A DNA stretch of 64,000 nt from an uncultured Pelagibacteraceae bacterium (GCA_902526005.1 CABZIW010000002.1:1-64000); one strand, 5' to 3'. Positions 1 through 8,828 are shown, numbered from the stretch's first letter. Translations and numbers: made by a program. Notes: generated by a model from the letters alone, not told the origin.

Positions 1-1121
1 ATAATGTAATACAAACACCTATGTTTCTTAATTCACGTGATGATTTTAAAAAATATCTGTCAAAACAAAAAAAGCCTTTCATGGCAACTTATTATAAAGA
101 AAGTAGATTAAAATTTGACTTACTAATTGAAAACGGAAAACCTGTTGGCGGCAAATGGAGCTTTGATAAAGATAATAGAAAAAAACTCCCACAAGACCTA
201 AAACTTCCAAAACAACCTAAATCAAGTGAAACCAAACACACAAAACATTTAAAAAACTTCATAGAAGAAAAATTTAAAAAACACCCTGGTAGTACAAATA
301 ACTTTTGGCTACCAACAACACATAAAGATGCTTCAGATTGGCTGGACGATTTCATTAAAAATAAACTGAATTTATTTGGAGACTACGAAGACGCAGTAAG
401 TCAAAGAGATAATATCCTGTTTCATAGCGCATTAAGCCCGCTTATTAATATAGGATTGATTACACCCCAAGAAATAATTAATAGATTAAAAAAATATAAA
501 GGAAAGATAAGTATAAATTCACTTGAGGGATACATTAGACAAGTTATTGGATGGCGAGAATTTATGAGAGGTATTTATCATAACTACTCGCCTAAAATGG
601 AATCATCTAATTTTTTTAATCATAAAAGAAAACTCAAAAATGATTGGTATACTGCTGAAACAGGTATACCTCCTTTAGATCATTCAATTAAGAATGCTCT
701 TAATTTTGGTTGGACGCATCATATTGAACGGCTAATGATACTGTCTAGTTTAATGAACTTGTGTGAAATACACCCAAAATATGTCTATAAATGGTTTATG
801 GAAATGTTTGCTGACTCCTCTGAATGGGTGATGGTGCCAAATGTCTATGGGATGGGACTATTTAGTGATGGAGGCATCTTCGCAACCAAACCATATATTT
901 GTGGTTCAAGCTATTATTTGAAAATGATGGACTTCAAAAAAGGAGAGTGGTGTGAGACTGTCGATGGTTTATATTGGAGATTTATAAATAAAAATAGAAA
1001 ATTCTTCAGTAGCAACCCAAGACTAAATATGATGGTAAATGTATTTGATAAAATGAAACAGGATCGAAAGAAAAGAATACTACAGAAGGCAGAAATATTT
1101 ATCAGAGAGCATACAAGCTAA
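1..1121 (+). CDS. Cryptochrome/photolyase-family protein, 3' part (5' end outside window)
   Basis: This is the C-terminal part of a DNA photolyase/cryptochrome-like flavoprotein of the PhrB/CryB (PF04244-type) group, which repairs UV photoproducts or senses light. The reading frame stays open from the window edge through the ORF-track ATG at 21, and the residues before it (TP-MF) fit the family, so the true start lies upstream. About 372 residues remain of an expected ~500. Seen are GWREFMRG, MVPNVYGMG with a following DGG, and DGLYWRFI, all typical of the FAD-binding helical domain. The CxxC pair that binds the FeS cluster in PhrB seems absent (the region reads MMDFKKGEWC). It converges on the next gene with only 10 bases between stops. 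Family call is firm; the exact repair specificity is not. Confidence 0.88.
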   Translation, partial: NVIQTPMFLNSRDDFKKYLSKQKKPFMATYYKESRLKFDLLIENGKPVGGKWSFDKDNRKKLPQDLKLPKQPKSSETKHTKHLKNFIEEKFKKHPGSTNNFWLPTTHKDASDWLDDFIKNKLNLFGDYEDAVSQRDNILFHSALSPLINIGLITPQEIINRLKKYKGKISINSLEGYIRQVIGWREFMRGIYHNYSPKMESSNFFNHKRKLKNDWYTAETGIPPLDHSIKNALNFGWTHHIERLMILSSLMNLCEIHPKYVYKWFMEMFADSSEWVMVPNVYGMGLFSDGGIFATKPYICGSSYYLKMMDFKKGEWCETVDGLYWRFINKNRKFFSSNPRLNMMVNVFDKMKQDRKKRILQKAEIFIREHTS

Positions 1122-1131
1122 GTAAATTTAT

Positions 1132-1314
1132 TTACTCAATCGCATTATCTATATTCATAAGTATAGGTCTTCCATCATGAGCTGTACTTAGGGGAATAAT
1201 TTTTCCATCATACTGCGCGCACAAGGTTGGAGCACTTCTTTTCTGATTACCTAGATTGACCTCAAGATCAACTATAATTAGCTTTGTATCTTCAAATGTT
1301 TTTAAAATTTTCAT
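1132..1314 (-). CDS. Small conserved-looking hypothetical protein, 60 aa
   Basis: I do not recognise this protein. It is 60 residues, soluble, with no signal peptide or membrane segment. A strong Shine-Dalgarno (AGGAGG, about 6 bases before the ATG) supports that it is translated. It begins 9 bases after the stop of the DUF4149-like membrane protein, so it is probably the last gene of the alternative oxidase group. The centre contains LCAQYDGKIIPLSTAHDGRPI, which looks like a short beta-rich domain. A link to oxidative or redox physiology is only suggested by position. Confidence 0.6.
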   Translation of the reverse strand: MKILKTFEDTKLIIVDLEVNLGNQKRSAPTLCAQYDGKIIPLSTAHDGRPILMNIDNAIE

Positions 1315-1323
1315 ATTGTCCTC

Positions 1324-1737
1324 CTAATAAAAATATACAAATACAATAAAGATAGATCCAAAAAGCTGTAAAATAAATAAAACTACTGAGAAAAAATGAA
1401 GCATTTTAAATTCTTTTTCAGCCTCAACGATACCACCTTTAAATTTATCTCTATAAATATTGATTCTAGGAGTTAGATAAATGAGATTGATTAAAAAGAA
1501 AGCAGCGGAAACCAACGATATAATTAGAAAATCAATTATACTAATGACAAAAAAAACAGCACACGAAAAAATAGTAATGATTAACCCATAAATGAACATT
1601 CTGGGGAAAATAACTCGTAATAACTTGCCTGCCTCATCTTCATTTAAAATTGAAAATACAGATGGGGTTACAACAGACATAAAAAAAATCATAAATCCAA
1701 TAATTAAAGAATGTAGAAAAATTCCAAATTCCAACAT
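1324..1737 (-). CDS. DUF4149/TMEM205-like membrane protein
   Basis: Integral membrane protein with about four hydrophobic segments. The pattern of a first helix followed by TPSVF, an IFPR segment, then TPRIN and a late conserved histidine (EFKMLHFFS) is what I associate with DUF4149/TMEM205-like proteins, whose role is unknown. The ORF track begins at 1815, inside the preceding oxidase gene. The internal ATG at 1737 (MLEFGIFLHS), 7 bases after the oxidase stop, is a better start and gives 137 residues with a helix at the N terminus. It is probably co-transcribed with the alternative oxidase. The start is inferred from spacing; the family call is moderate. Confidence 0.7.
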   Translation of the reverse strand: MLEFGIFLHSLIIGFMIFFMSVVTPSVFSILNEDEAGKLLRVIFPRMFIYGLIITIFSCAVFFVISIIDFLIISLVSAAFFLINLIYLTPRINIYRDKFKGGIVEAEKEFKMLHFFSVVLFILQLFGSIFIVFVYFY

Positions 1738-1744
1738 TATAAAC

Positions 1745-2413
1745 TTATTTAGTATTATCTTTTGAGAGTATTTCCCTTGAATCTGTATAAGTCTCTTTAT
1801 GGTCTTTTTGATCAATAAGTGTTACAAATTCATGGTTAACATCACGGTGGCCCATCTCATCGTTTCTAACAGCAATAATAACATCTTTTAATTTTGCAAA
1901 CTGTGATAAACCCCAATAATCAATTGCTATCTGAGGTGCTTTAACGTTTTCAATGTTACCATTTTCAATTTCATCTAAATATTCTGTGTAACTTATAATT
2001 GCTTGCTCCTCAAAATATCCCACAATCCTATGGCAGGTACGAGGTGAAACTAAATACATTACAAAATAAAGATTAAAAAATATCCCTTGCACTATGATCA
2101 CTAAAAATCTCTCAAAAACTGATGGCTTTGCAATATTAATAAAAGTCATTAAATGCATTCTTTCGTTCTCAGCTTCATCTAAAAGTGTTTTGATCCAGCC
2201 TCTATCTTGCTCCATATTTCTAAGGCTTTTTAAGTGATTAAGCATGCCGGCGACCATTCCAGGGACAGCTGCTACGGTCTCTAATATAACCGCTCTGTGC
2301 CCGTAACGTTTTTTAAAGAAAAGATCAGCGAAAAGACGGAGGGCTTTTGTAAATAATAGAGCTATGCGGTCACTATTGTTTACCGGTTTATAGTGCTTAA
2401 ACATTTCGTTCAT
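1745..2413 (-). CDS. aox: Alternative oxidase (ubiquinol oxidase, AOX)
   Basis: Di-iron membrane-associated ubiquinol oxidase that passes electrons from ubiquinol to oxygen without pumping protons, bypassing the bc1 complex and cytochrome oxidase. The iron ligands are all recognisable: Glu45 in LETVA, Glu84 and His87 in AENERMH, Glu135/136 in FEEQA and Glu186/His189 in DEMGH. At 222 residues it has the length of bacterial AOX without a transit peptide. It leads a small minus-strand group with the DUF4149-like protein and the 60-residue orphan. The upstream region holds an inverted repeat that could be an operator. AOX may help under cyanide, nitric oxide, iron or copper limitation, or with excess reductant, but this is inference. 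Confidence 0.95.
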   Translation of the reverse strand: MNEMFKHYKPVNNSDRIALLFTKALRLFADLFFKKRYGHRAVILETVAAVPGMVAGMLNHLKSLRNMEQDRGWIKTLLDEAENERMHLMTFINIAKPSVFERFLVIIVQGIFFNLYFVMYLVSPRTCHRIVGYFEEQAIISYTEYLDEIENGNIENVKAPQIAIDYWGLSQFAKLKDVIIAVRNDEMGHRDVNHEFVTLIDQKDHKETYTDSREILSKDNTK

Positions 2414-2469
2414 ACTAAATAAATAATATTTATTTATAGAAATTAAATACTATAAAACGGATGTTTTAC

Positions 2470-2482
2470 TGACATTTTGTCA
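2470..2482. repeat. Inverted repeat upstream of alternative oxidase
   Basis: TGACA-TTT-TGTCA is a perfect 5-base inverted repeat with a 3-base spacer, about 57 bases before the AOX start and near where a -35 element would lie if TATAGT (2449-2454, minus strand) is the -10. This is compatible with a regulator binding site, but the palindrome is short and may be chance in AT-rich DNA. Confidence 0.35.
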
Positions 2483-2500
2483 CAGATAAGACCATAAAAA

Positions 2501-2576
2501 TGGCGGTCCCTACGGGATTCGAACCCGTGATCTTCTGGATGAAAACCAGATATCCTAACCGCTAGACGAAGGGACC
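2501..2576 (-). tRNA. tRNA-Glu (anticodon TTC)
   Basis: On the minus strand the sequence folds into a full cloverleaf: acceptor GGTCCC paired with GGGACC, anticodon stem TCTGG/CCAGA with loop TTTTCAT giving anticodon TTC, and T arm ACGGG-TTCGAAT-CCCGT. The 3' CCA is encoded (tgg at 2501-2503). It lies between recJ and the alternative oxidase gene. Confidence 0.96.
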
Positions 2577-2623
2577 TTATACCTTATTTATATATCTAAT
2601 AATCGGTCTAAATCAATAATTGA

Positions 2624-4405
2624 TTAACTATTTTGTGATGCGGAAATATCAATAATATGTATTTGAGGTATTTTTTTACCCCCCCACTCATTGATCTTTA
2701 TTTTGCCGAATAAGCAAACTGATGAACCCTTATTTTTTATTAATTCTTCTCCAAGCTGTGTTTTTGCACTTCTAAAAGCCATCGCTTCAATAAATTTTCC
2801 TCCATCAGATTTAATAAGACATTTAAAATGCTCCTCACCTATTTGATCAACGGTCGCGAGTATCACATTTTTAAAAATAAAAGATGGTTCAGGATTCTCT
2901 GATCCAAAAGGACCAATTTTTTCAATTTCCCTATGAACATCTAAATTGATTGCTGATGTACTTAAAATGTCATCAGCAAATAAAATTTTATTATCTTGAG
3001 TATTTATTACTTTATTGGTCAATTGTTTTTCAAAAAATTTTTCTAATTCTTCTATCTTTTCAGATTCTATTGTTAATCCAGCTGCCATTGAGTGTCCTCC
3101 ACCTTTTTTAAGCAAATTACTTTGAACAGCAGAAATAACTAACTGACCAAGATCAATACCTTTTATTGAGCGTCCAGAACCTTTAGCTTCGCCATTATTT
3201 ATTGAGAAAACAATGCTAGGCTTATTAAATTTATCTTTAAGTCGACTTGCAATGATACCAATTACCCCCTCATGCCATCCTTCACCAGATACGATCAGTA
3301 GTTTATTTTTTAGTTTTTTATCATCAACTTGGGCGATAGCTTGATCTAAAACATAACTTTCTATAGTACGTCTCTCAGAATTAAATTTATCTAAATCGTT
3401 TGAGATACTATCGATTTTACTTTTTTCACTTTCAGTTAATAAGTCTGTGCCAAAGTTTGAAAAACCTAATCTTCCACCAGCGTTAATTCTTGGACCAATC
3501 TTGAAACCAAGATCATGAACACTTACTTTTGATTTTATTTTTGATTTTTCAATCAATGAATTTAAACCTGGATTTAATCGTTTTTGTATTACGTCGATTC
3601 CCTTTGAAACTAGAATTCGATTTAATCCTTTTAGTGGAACAGCATCACAAACAGTTCCTAAAGCAACAAGATCTAACAAAGCAATAAGGTTTGGTTCTTT
3701 TAAGTCATTTTTTTTAAACCAATCTTCACGTCTTAATTTCCGGTTAAGCCCGATAATGAACATATAAGTTACACCAACTGCAGAAAGATAGTTTAATCCT
3801 GAATTATCGTCCATTCTGTTTGGATTTATAATTGCTGTTGCTTTTGGTAGTTTTATTTCTGGAATGTGATGATCTAAGACAATTACATCCATACCTTGCT
3901 CTCTCGCATATTCAATCTCAGAAAAGGCCATTGTTCCGCAATCGACGGTAAAAATAATTTTTACATCTCTTTTTTTAAAGTTTGAAAAAGTATCTACACT
4001 GGGTCCATATCCTTCACTAAATCTATCGGGTATATGAAATTTTAGATTCACTGAAATTTGTTTAAAATAATTAATTAAAGTCGAAGTCGAGGTTGAGCCA
4101 TCAACATCATAGTCACCAAATACTGCAATTCGTTCTTTATTAATTATTGCCTGATAAAGTCTCTCGCAGGCTTTTTCCATATCCGCTAAAACGTATGGAT
4201 CAGGTAAACTTTCTTTTAATGAGGGACTTATATAAGAAATAATGTCGTCTAAATTTACTTTTCTAATACTTAGTAATTTCGCAACTAGCGGGCTTACTTC
4301 GTAACTTTGCAAAATATATTCCGTATCTTTTTCGCTATATTCTTTTAAAGACCATTTTTTATTTGTTAGAGAAAAAAAATCTTCGTCGAAAGAATCTTTT
4401 CTCAT
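2624..4405 (-). CDS. recJ: Single-stranded-DNA-specific exonuclease RecJ
   Basis: 5'-3' single-strand DNA exonuclease of the DHH superfamily, acting in RecF-pathway recombination and mismatch or base-excision repair. Motif I is DYDVDG at residues 98-103, the DHH motif is at 178-180 (LDHHIP), GPRINAGGRLG follows in the middle, and the DHHA1 domain has GEGWHEGVIGI and GGGHSMAAG. The length, 593 residues, is usual. The ATG lies 3 bases after the glpX stop, so it is the last gene of the rplM-to-recJ operon, an order common in Alphaproteobacteria. Confidence 0.97.
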   Translation of the reverse strand: MRKDSFDEDFFSLTNKKWSLKEYSEKDTEYILQSYEVSPLVAKLLSIRKVNLDDIISYISPSLKESLPDPYVLADMEKACERLYQAIINKERIAVFGDYDVDGSTSTSTLINYFKQISVNLKFHIPDRFSEGYGPSVDTFSNFKKRDVKIIFTVDCGTMAFSEIEYAREQGMDVIVLDHHIPEIKLPKATAIINPNRMDDNSGLNYLSAVGVTYMFIIGLNRKLRREDWFKKNDLKEPNLIALLDLVALGTVCDAVPLKGLNRILVSKGIDVIQKRLNPGLNSLIEKSKIKSKVSVHDLGFKIGPRINAGGRLGFSNFGTDLLTESEKSKIDSISNDLDKFNSERRTIESYVLDQAIAQVDDKKLKNKLLIVSGEGWHEGVIGIIASRLKDKFNKPSIVFSINNGEAKGSGRSIKGIDLGQLVISAVQSNLLKKGGGHSMAAGLTIESEKIEELEKFFEKQLTNKVINTQDNKILFADDILSTSAINLDVHREIEKIGPFGSENPEPSFIFKNVILATVDQIGEEHFKCLIKSDGGKFIEAMAFRSAKTQLGEELIKNKGSSVCLFGKIKINEWGGKKIPQIHIIDISASQNS

Positions 4406-4408
4406 AGT

Positions 4409-5359
4409 TCAATCTTTTTTGTGATAAGTCTCGATATACTGAGATGAGGCTTCTCCAGTTCTTAGAACTAGTGAATGGGTTATGTAGTGACTGCTGTCAG
4501 ATCTTACTCCTCTAACCATAGTACCTTCTGTTACACCTGTAGCAGAAAAGATAATATCGCCGTGTGCAAGTTCATTAAGATTATATTTTTTTTCTAGGTC
4601 TTTAATACCAATCTTTTCAGCTCTGTTTTTTTCATCGTCATTGTTGATTACAAGTCTAGTTTGCATTTGACCGCCAATACATTGCAGTGCTGCAGCTGCT
4701 AAAACTCCTTCAGGAGCTCCGCCGATGCCAAGGTAAATATCAACTGGATTATGTTCTTGTGTTGTCATAATTACTCCTGCTACATCGCCGTCAGGGATAA
4801 GAACAATTTTTGAGCCGATTGTTCTTAAAGATTCAATTATATCATCGTGTCTGCGTCTTTCTAATACACAGGCAGTAACTTCACTAATTTTAACTTTTTT
4901 AGCTTCCGCGATACTTTTTATGTTATCTTCGACAGCTGCATCAAGATCTATTACATCTTTAGGAAGACTACTACCAACTGCAATCTTATTCATGTAAGTG
5001 TCTGGCGCATAAAGCAACCCTCCTTTTTGAGCTGCAGCTACTACAGATAATGAATTTGGCATGCCCTTAGCTGTGATAGTGGTTCCTTCTAAAGGATCTA
5101 ACGCAATATCAACTTCGTGATTTCTGCCTGTTCCGACTTCCTCGCCAATATAAAGCATTGGCGCTTCATCTCTCTCACCTTCACCAATAACAATTCTGCC
5201 ATCAAAATCAATTGCGTTTAAAGCCGTTCTCATTGCGTCTACAGCAACTTGATCTGCTGCTTTTTCGTCACCAAGACCTATTAATTTAGACGATGCAATT
5301 GCAGCCTTTTCAGTTGCAGCTACAATTCCTGATGCATATTGAGTTGATATTACGGTCAT
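4409..5359 (-). CDS. glpX: Class II fructose-1,6-bisphosphatase GlpX
   Basis: Cytosolic phosphatase converting fructose 1,6-bisphosphate to fructose 6-phosphate in gluconeogenesis; some class II enzymes also hydrolyse sedoheptulose 1,7-bisphosphate. Typical features are GEGERDEAPML and DPLEGTT near the N-terminal third (metal and substrate binding), DGDVAGVI, and GGAPEGVLAAAALQC. At 316 residues the length is normal. Its ATG overlaps the hom stop as ATGA, which suggests translational coupling. The neighbouring hom and recJ match the common alphaproteobacterial order. Confidence 0.96.
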   Translation of the reverse strand: MTVISTQYASGIVAATEKAAIASSKLIGLGDEKAADQVAVDAMRTALNAIDFDGRIVIGEGERDEAPMLYIGEEVGTGRNHEVDIALDPLEGTTITAKGMPNSLSVVAAAQKGGLLYAPDTYMNKIAVGSSLPKDVIDLDAAVEDNIKSIAEAKKVKISEVTACVLERRRHDDIIESLRTIGSKIVLIPDGDVAGVIMTTQEHNPVDIYLGIGGAPEGVLAAAALQCIGGQMQTRLVINNDDEKNRAEKIGIKDLEKKYNLNELAHGDIIFSATGVTEGTMVRGVRSDSSHYITHSLVLRTGEASSQYIETYHKKD

Positions 5360-6645
5360 AACGAATCTTCAATTCTGATAAATTTAACAGATGAGCTTAC
5401 TTCTGGTAATCTTTTTATCTGCTTAATAGATGATAAAAGCGAAGATTCTTTAACTGTGTGAGTTATCAAAATAATTTCAGCAAAATTTGACCTTTTCGAT
5501 GGCTTTTGAATTATACTTTCAATCGAAATTTTTCTTTTTGATAGAGCTTTTGAAATTTTTGCCATTACCCCGGCTTTATCTTTGGCTGTAATTCTCAAAT
5601 AATATGGAAATGACAAATCATCAATTTTCTGGATTTTTAACTTCTTTTTCTTTTTCATTGATACGCCCAATGGATAATTATAAGTACCTCTTATAATGTC
5701 CATAAGGTCTGACATAACAGAGGCTCCCGTTGGTCCAGCTCCAGCGCCAGGGCCCTCAAAAATATTTTTTCCAATTACTAAGTCATTTACAACAACAGCA
5801 TTAATCTCGTTACTCACTTTTGCAATATCTGATTTTAGTTTAACAAAACAAGGATGAACTCTTTGTTCAATCTTACTTAATTTTTTAGAAGCTACTGATA
5901 ACAATTTTATTGAGTATCCTAATTCTTTTGCAAAAACAAAATCATATTTATCAATCTTAGTAATACCTTCTATAAAAGTAGCTTTAAAATTTACAGGAAT
6001 GTCAAAAGCAATACTTGATAACAATGTAATCTTATGAGCTGCATCAATACCCTGAATATCAAACGTTGGATCTAATTCAGCAAAACCTTTTTTTTGAGCA
6101 TCATTTAATACATTTTTAAAATCTCCCGCATTATTTTCCATCTTTGTTAAAATGTAATTACAAGTACCATTCAAAATACCATAAATTTTGCTTATTTTAT
6201 TAAGTCGCAAATTTTCTCTTACAGCTTTTACAATTGGTATACCGCCAGCAATAGCTGCTTCATAATTGAGACAAACATTATTTTGTTCAGCAATTTTAGA
6301 TAACTCATTTCCATGTACTGCAAGCAAAGCTTTATTAGCGGTAATTACATGTTTTTTATTTTGGAGTGCTTTTTTAACAACGTTATATGCTATTCCCTTT
6401 GAGCCACCAATGAGCTCAATTAAAATATCTACATTGTCATTTGTTGCTAATGACATTGTATCAATTGTTAACGGTAGAGACTTAACAGATAAACTTCTTT
6501 TTTTTCTTAAGTTCTTAACAGCAATTTTAATTACATTGATATTTGCAGTTTTTTGAGAGGGCGATTTAAAATTTTTTAATTGTTTGAGAAACCCCGATCC
6601 AACTGTTCCAAGTCCTGCTATTCCGACACCATAAGTTTTACTCAT
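5356..6645 (-). CDS. hom: Homoserine dehydrogenase with ACT domain
   Basis: Reduces aspartate semialdehyde to homoserine with NAD(P)H, the branch to threonine and methionine. The N-terminal Rossmann motif is GIAGLGTVGSG, followed by VTANKALLA and the catalytic domain with NGTCNYILTKM and GIDAAHK. The last ~75 residues form an ACT domain (RITAKDKAGVMAKIS), which normally binds threonine as feedback inhibitor. The ORF track starts at a TTG (6654); the ATG at 6645 (MSKTYGVGIAG) places the dinucleotide fold correctly, so I chose it, giving 429 residues. It overlaps the end of the small lipoprotein gene by 8 bases. The homoserine can feed metY in the next operon. Confidence 0.95.
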   Translation of the reverse strand: MSKTYGVGIAGLGTVGSGFLKQLKNFKSPSQKTANINVIKIAVKNLRKKRSLSVKSLPLTIDTMSLATNDNVDILIELIGGSKGIAYNVVKKALQNKKHVITANKALLAVHGNELSKIAEQNNVCLNYEAAIAGGIPIVKAVRENLRLNKISKIYGILNGTCNYILTKMENNAGDFKNVLNDAQKKGFAELDPTFDIQGIDAAHKITLLSSIAFDIPVNFKATFIEGITKIDKYDFVFAKELGYSIKLLSVASKKLSKIEQRVHPCFVKLKSDIAKVSNEINAVVVNDLVIGKNIFEGPGAGAGPTGASVMSDLMDIIRGTYNYPLGVSMKKKKKLKIQKIDDLSFPYYLRITAKDKAGVMAKISKALSKRKISIESIIQKPSKRSNFAEIILITHTVKESSLLSSIKQIKRLPEVSSSVKFIRIEDSL

Positions 6646-6835
6646 CGATTTCAACCTTTTCTGGTACGCTCTCTAAATCTGGTTTCTGAGCATTTTCTTG
6701 ATCATCTAAAATTAATTCTGCAGCATTTGGGTTGATAAAAAACTCATAAAAAGAAAAATTTTTTGCTGATGAGCAGGCATTGAAAGTAAATAAAAATAAA
6801 AATAAATTAAAAATAATTATTATTTTTTTTCTCAT
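6638..6835 (-). CDS. Small predicted lipoprotein, 65 aa
   Basis: No family recognised. The N terminus is a lipoprotein signal peptide: basic MRKK, a hydrophobic core of I, F and L, then a lipobox ending FNAC at about residue 20, so the mature protein is only ~45 residues. The mature part is acidic (QENAQKPDLESVPEKVEIDE). It starts with ATGA overlap at the argC stop and overlaps the hom start, so it sits inside a tightly coupled operon. A periplasmic or outer-membrane anchored role is inferred from the signal only. Small alphaproteobacterial Bam lipoproteins or LptM come to mind, but no motif supports either. Confidence 0.65.
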   Translation of the reverse strand: MRKKIIIIFNLFLFLFTFNACSSAKNFSFYEFFINPNAAELILDDQENAQKPDLESVPEKVEIDE

Positions 6836-7842
6836 TCTAGTCCTAACCTCTCGTCATAATCATTCATAAGATTAAAATTTTGAACTGCTTGTCCAGCAGC
6901 ACCTTTTACCAAATTATCTAAAACACTAACAATGCATAATTTATTTTCTTTATATCCCTTTTTTAATCCTATGACTAAGTTATTGGTACCAACTACTTCC
7001 CTAGAGGAAGGAATTTCATTCATTGGTAGCAATTGTATAAAATGCTCATCATTAAATCTTTTTTTTAATATATCGTAAATATCATTTTGAGATACCTCAT
7101 TTGTGTCAATATATATGTTACTCAAAATACCTCTTTCAACAGGTAATATATTAGCCGCAAAGAAAACTTCAGTTTGAATATTTTTGATTTTACTTAGTTC
7201 TTGGTTTATTTCAGCTATGTGTTTGTGATCACCAATACCATAGGTTCTGATATTTTCATTTACTTCCTTAATTAACTCTTTTTTTCCCTTTGTTTTACCT
7301 GCACCTGAGTAACCTGATTTCGAGTCAATAACGATATCGTCGGTTTTAATTGCATTTTGTTTTATCAATTCAATTAGTGGGATTAAGATGCTAGTTGCAT
7401 AGCAGCCAGGGTTTGCAATATGCTTACATTTTTTTATCTTATTTCTATAAAACTCTGTTAACCCATATTGGAATTCATCGTTTACCTCAAAGTTGCCGTG
7501 TTTAAAGCCATACCAGTTCTCATAATCATTTTTATCATCAAGTCTAAAATCAACTGAAAGGTCAATTATACTGACATCTGATTTCAATAGATCACTTCTT
7601 TTGTGAAGATTTTCATTTGGCAAGCAATTAAATACATAATCAATGCTACTAAAATTTATCTCTTCATAGCTTTTGTATTTGAGCGGTATTTGTATACCAA
7701 CAGTGTCATGGATTTGAACTGTCTCACCTGCAGACTTGTTTGCAGATAAAGCAACAATCCTAACATGAGGGTGGTTGAGGCAAATTTTGATTATTTCCTG
7801 TCCTACAAAACCACTAGCACCTAATATAGCTACGTTTTTCAT
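6832..7842 (-). CDS. argC: N-acetyl-gamma-glutamyl-phosphate reductase ArgC
   Basis: Third step of arginine synthesis: NADPH-dependent reduction of N-acetylglutamyl phosphate to the semialdehyde. The N-terminal nucleotide fold is ILGASGFVGQEI, the catalytic cysteine is in NPGCYATS at about residue 147, and SGYSGAGK follows in the substrate domain. At 336 residues the length is normal. It follows rpsI after 38 bases. A short run TTAAAATTAAAAATTAATT lies before the ATG, without a strong Shine-Dalgarno. rpsI-argC adjacency is common in Alphaproteobacteria. Confidence 0.96.
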   Translation of the reverse strand: MKNVAILGASGFVGQEIIKICLNHPHVRIVALSANKSAGETVQIHDTVGIQIPLKYKSYEEINFSSIDYVFNCLPNENLHKRSDLLKSDVSIIDLSVDFRLDDKNDYENWYGFKHGNFEVNDEFQYGLTEFYRNKIKKCKHIANPGCYATSILIPLIELIKQNAIKTDDIVIDSKSGYSGAGKTKGKKELIKEVNENIRTYGIGDHKHIAEINQELSKIKNIQTEVFFAANILPVERGILSNIYIDTNEVSQNDIYDILKKRFNDEHFIQLLPMNEIPSSREVVGTNNLVIGLKKGYKENKLCIVSVLDNLVKGAAGQAVQNFNLMNDYDERLGLE

Positions 7843-7880
7843 AATTAATTTTTAATTTTAAAATAGAAGTTTGAAAAAAA

Positions 7881-8327
7881 TTATCTTTTTGAGAATTGGA
7901 AACGTCTACGCGCTTTACGTCTACCATATTTTTTTCTTTCAACAATTCGAGAGTCTCTAGTAAGTAAACCTTCAGTCTTAAGGATTGGTCTTAAGTTTGG
8001 ATCTAGTAAAGTTAGAGCTTTTGAAATTCCATGTCTGACAGCACCAGCCTGACCAGACATTCCACCACCGCTAACTGTAACTGTTGTGTCAACATTCATT
8101 TTTTTGTTCGTAAGTTCAAGTGGCTGATTAACTAACATGTTTAATACAGGTCTTAAAAAGTATTTATCTACATCCTTACCGTTTATAACAATTTTACCAG
8201 ATCCATCTTTTATCCATACTCTTGCTACAGCATTCTTTCTTTTGCCAGTTGCATAAGATCTGCCTAAATTATCTAATACAGGTTTAGCTAAATTTTCATC
8301 AGTATTGTTATTCATAGTTTCGTTCAT
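7881..8327 (-). CDS. rpsI: 30S ribosomal protein S9
   Basis: Small-subunit protein whose C-terminal tail reaches the P-site tRNA. Seen are [30 protein letters not shown] and the basic C terminus ending RRRFQFSKR, all diagnostic. It is 148 residues with a short N-terminal extension (about 20 residues before the core). Its ATG overlaps the rplM stop as ATGA, the usual rplM-rpsI pair. Confidence 0.98.
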   Translation of the reverse strand: MNETMNNNTDENLAKPVLDNLGRSYATGKRKNAVARVWIKDGSGKIVINGKDVDKYFLRPVLNMLVNQPLELTNKKMNVDTTVTVSGGGMSGQAGAVRHGISKALTLLDPNLRPILKTEGLLTRDSRIVERKKYGRRKARRRFQFSKR

Positions 8328-8791
8328 TTAACTACATCCTGTATGTTATATGTTTTAGGATTTTGAGCCTCGTGTGGATGCTTATCTCCTACATATACTT
8401 TCATATTAGATAGCTGCTTTCTTCCTAGTGGCCCTTTAGGAATCATTCTCTTAACAGCTAATCTGACAAGCCGGTCTGGAAATTTTCCCTCTAATATCTT
8501 TCTGGCGTTGATACTCTTAATACCTCCAGGATATCCAGTGTGTCTATAATAAGTTTTGTCATCGAGTTTTTTGCCAGTTAGCTTAATTTTTTCAGCATTA
8601 ATTATAACAACGTTGTCACCACAATCCACATGTGGCGTATACGTTGGCTTATGCTTTCCTCTTAAAATATTTGAGACATTTGTAGCCAGTCTGCCCAAGA
8701 CTATGTCTTTTGCATCGATCAAGAGCCAATCTTTCTTAATGTCCTCTTTTCTTAGAGACGCTGTTTGCTTTAGTATCTTAGATGTAGTCAT
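8324..8791 (-). CDS. rplM: 50S ribosomal protein L13
   Basis: Early-assembly large-subunit protein. Diagnostic parts are [43 protein letters not shown] and [10 protein letters not shown]. At 155 residues it has the usual length. It is the first gene of the rplM-rpsI-argC-lipoprotein-hom-glpX-recJ operon. The leader is short and lacks a clear Shine-Dalgarno (TAAGCAACAAT before ATG). Confidence 0.98.
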   Translation of the reverse strand: MTTSKILKQTASLRKEDIKKDWLLIDAKDIVLGRLATNVSNILRGKHKPTYTPHVDCGDNVVIINAEKIKLTGKKLDDKTYYRHTGYPGGIKSINARKILEGKFPDRLVRLAVKRMIPKGPLGRKQLSNMKVYVGDKHPHEAQNPKTYNIQDVVK

Positions 8792-8801
8792 ATTGTTGCT
8801 T

Positions 8802-8828
8802 ATTAGAGAATACAGTAAAATATGTCAA
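8802..8828 (-). promoter_or_regulatory. Putative promoter of the rplM operon
   Basis: On the minus strand TTGACA (8823-8828) is followed after 15 bases by TCTAAT (8802-8807). The -35 is a perfect match; the -10 is weak and the spacing is short. It lies directly before the first gene of a long operon, which raises the prior. Confidence 0.4.

Noticed and set aside
1117-1137. AGTAAAT-TT-ATTTACT palindrome between photolyase and the 60-residue gene
   Set aside because: Seven A/T-rich pairs with a 2-base loop and no T-run; too weak to call a terminator.
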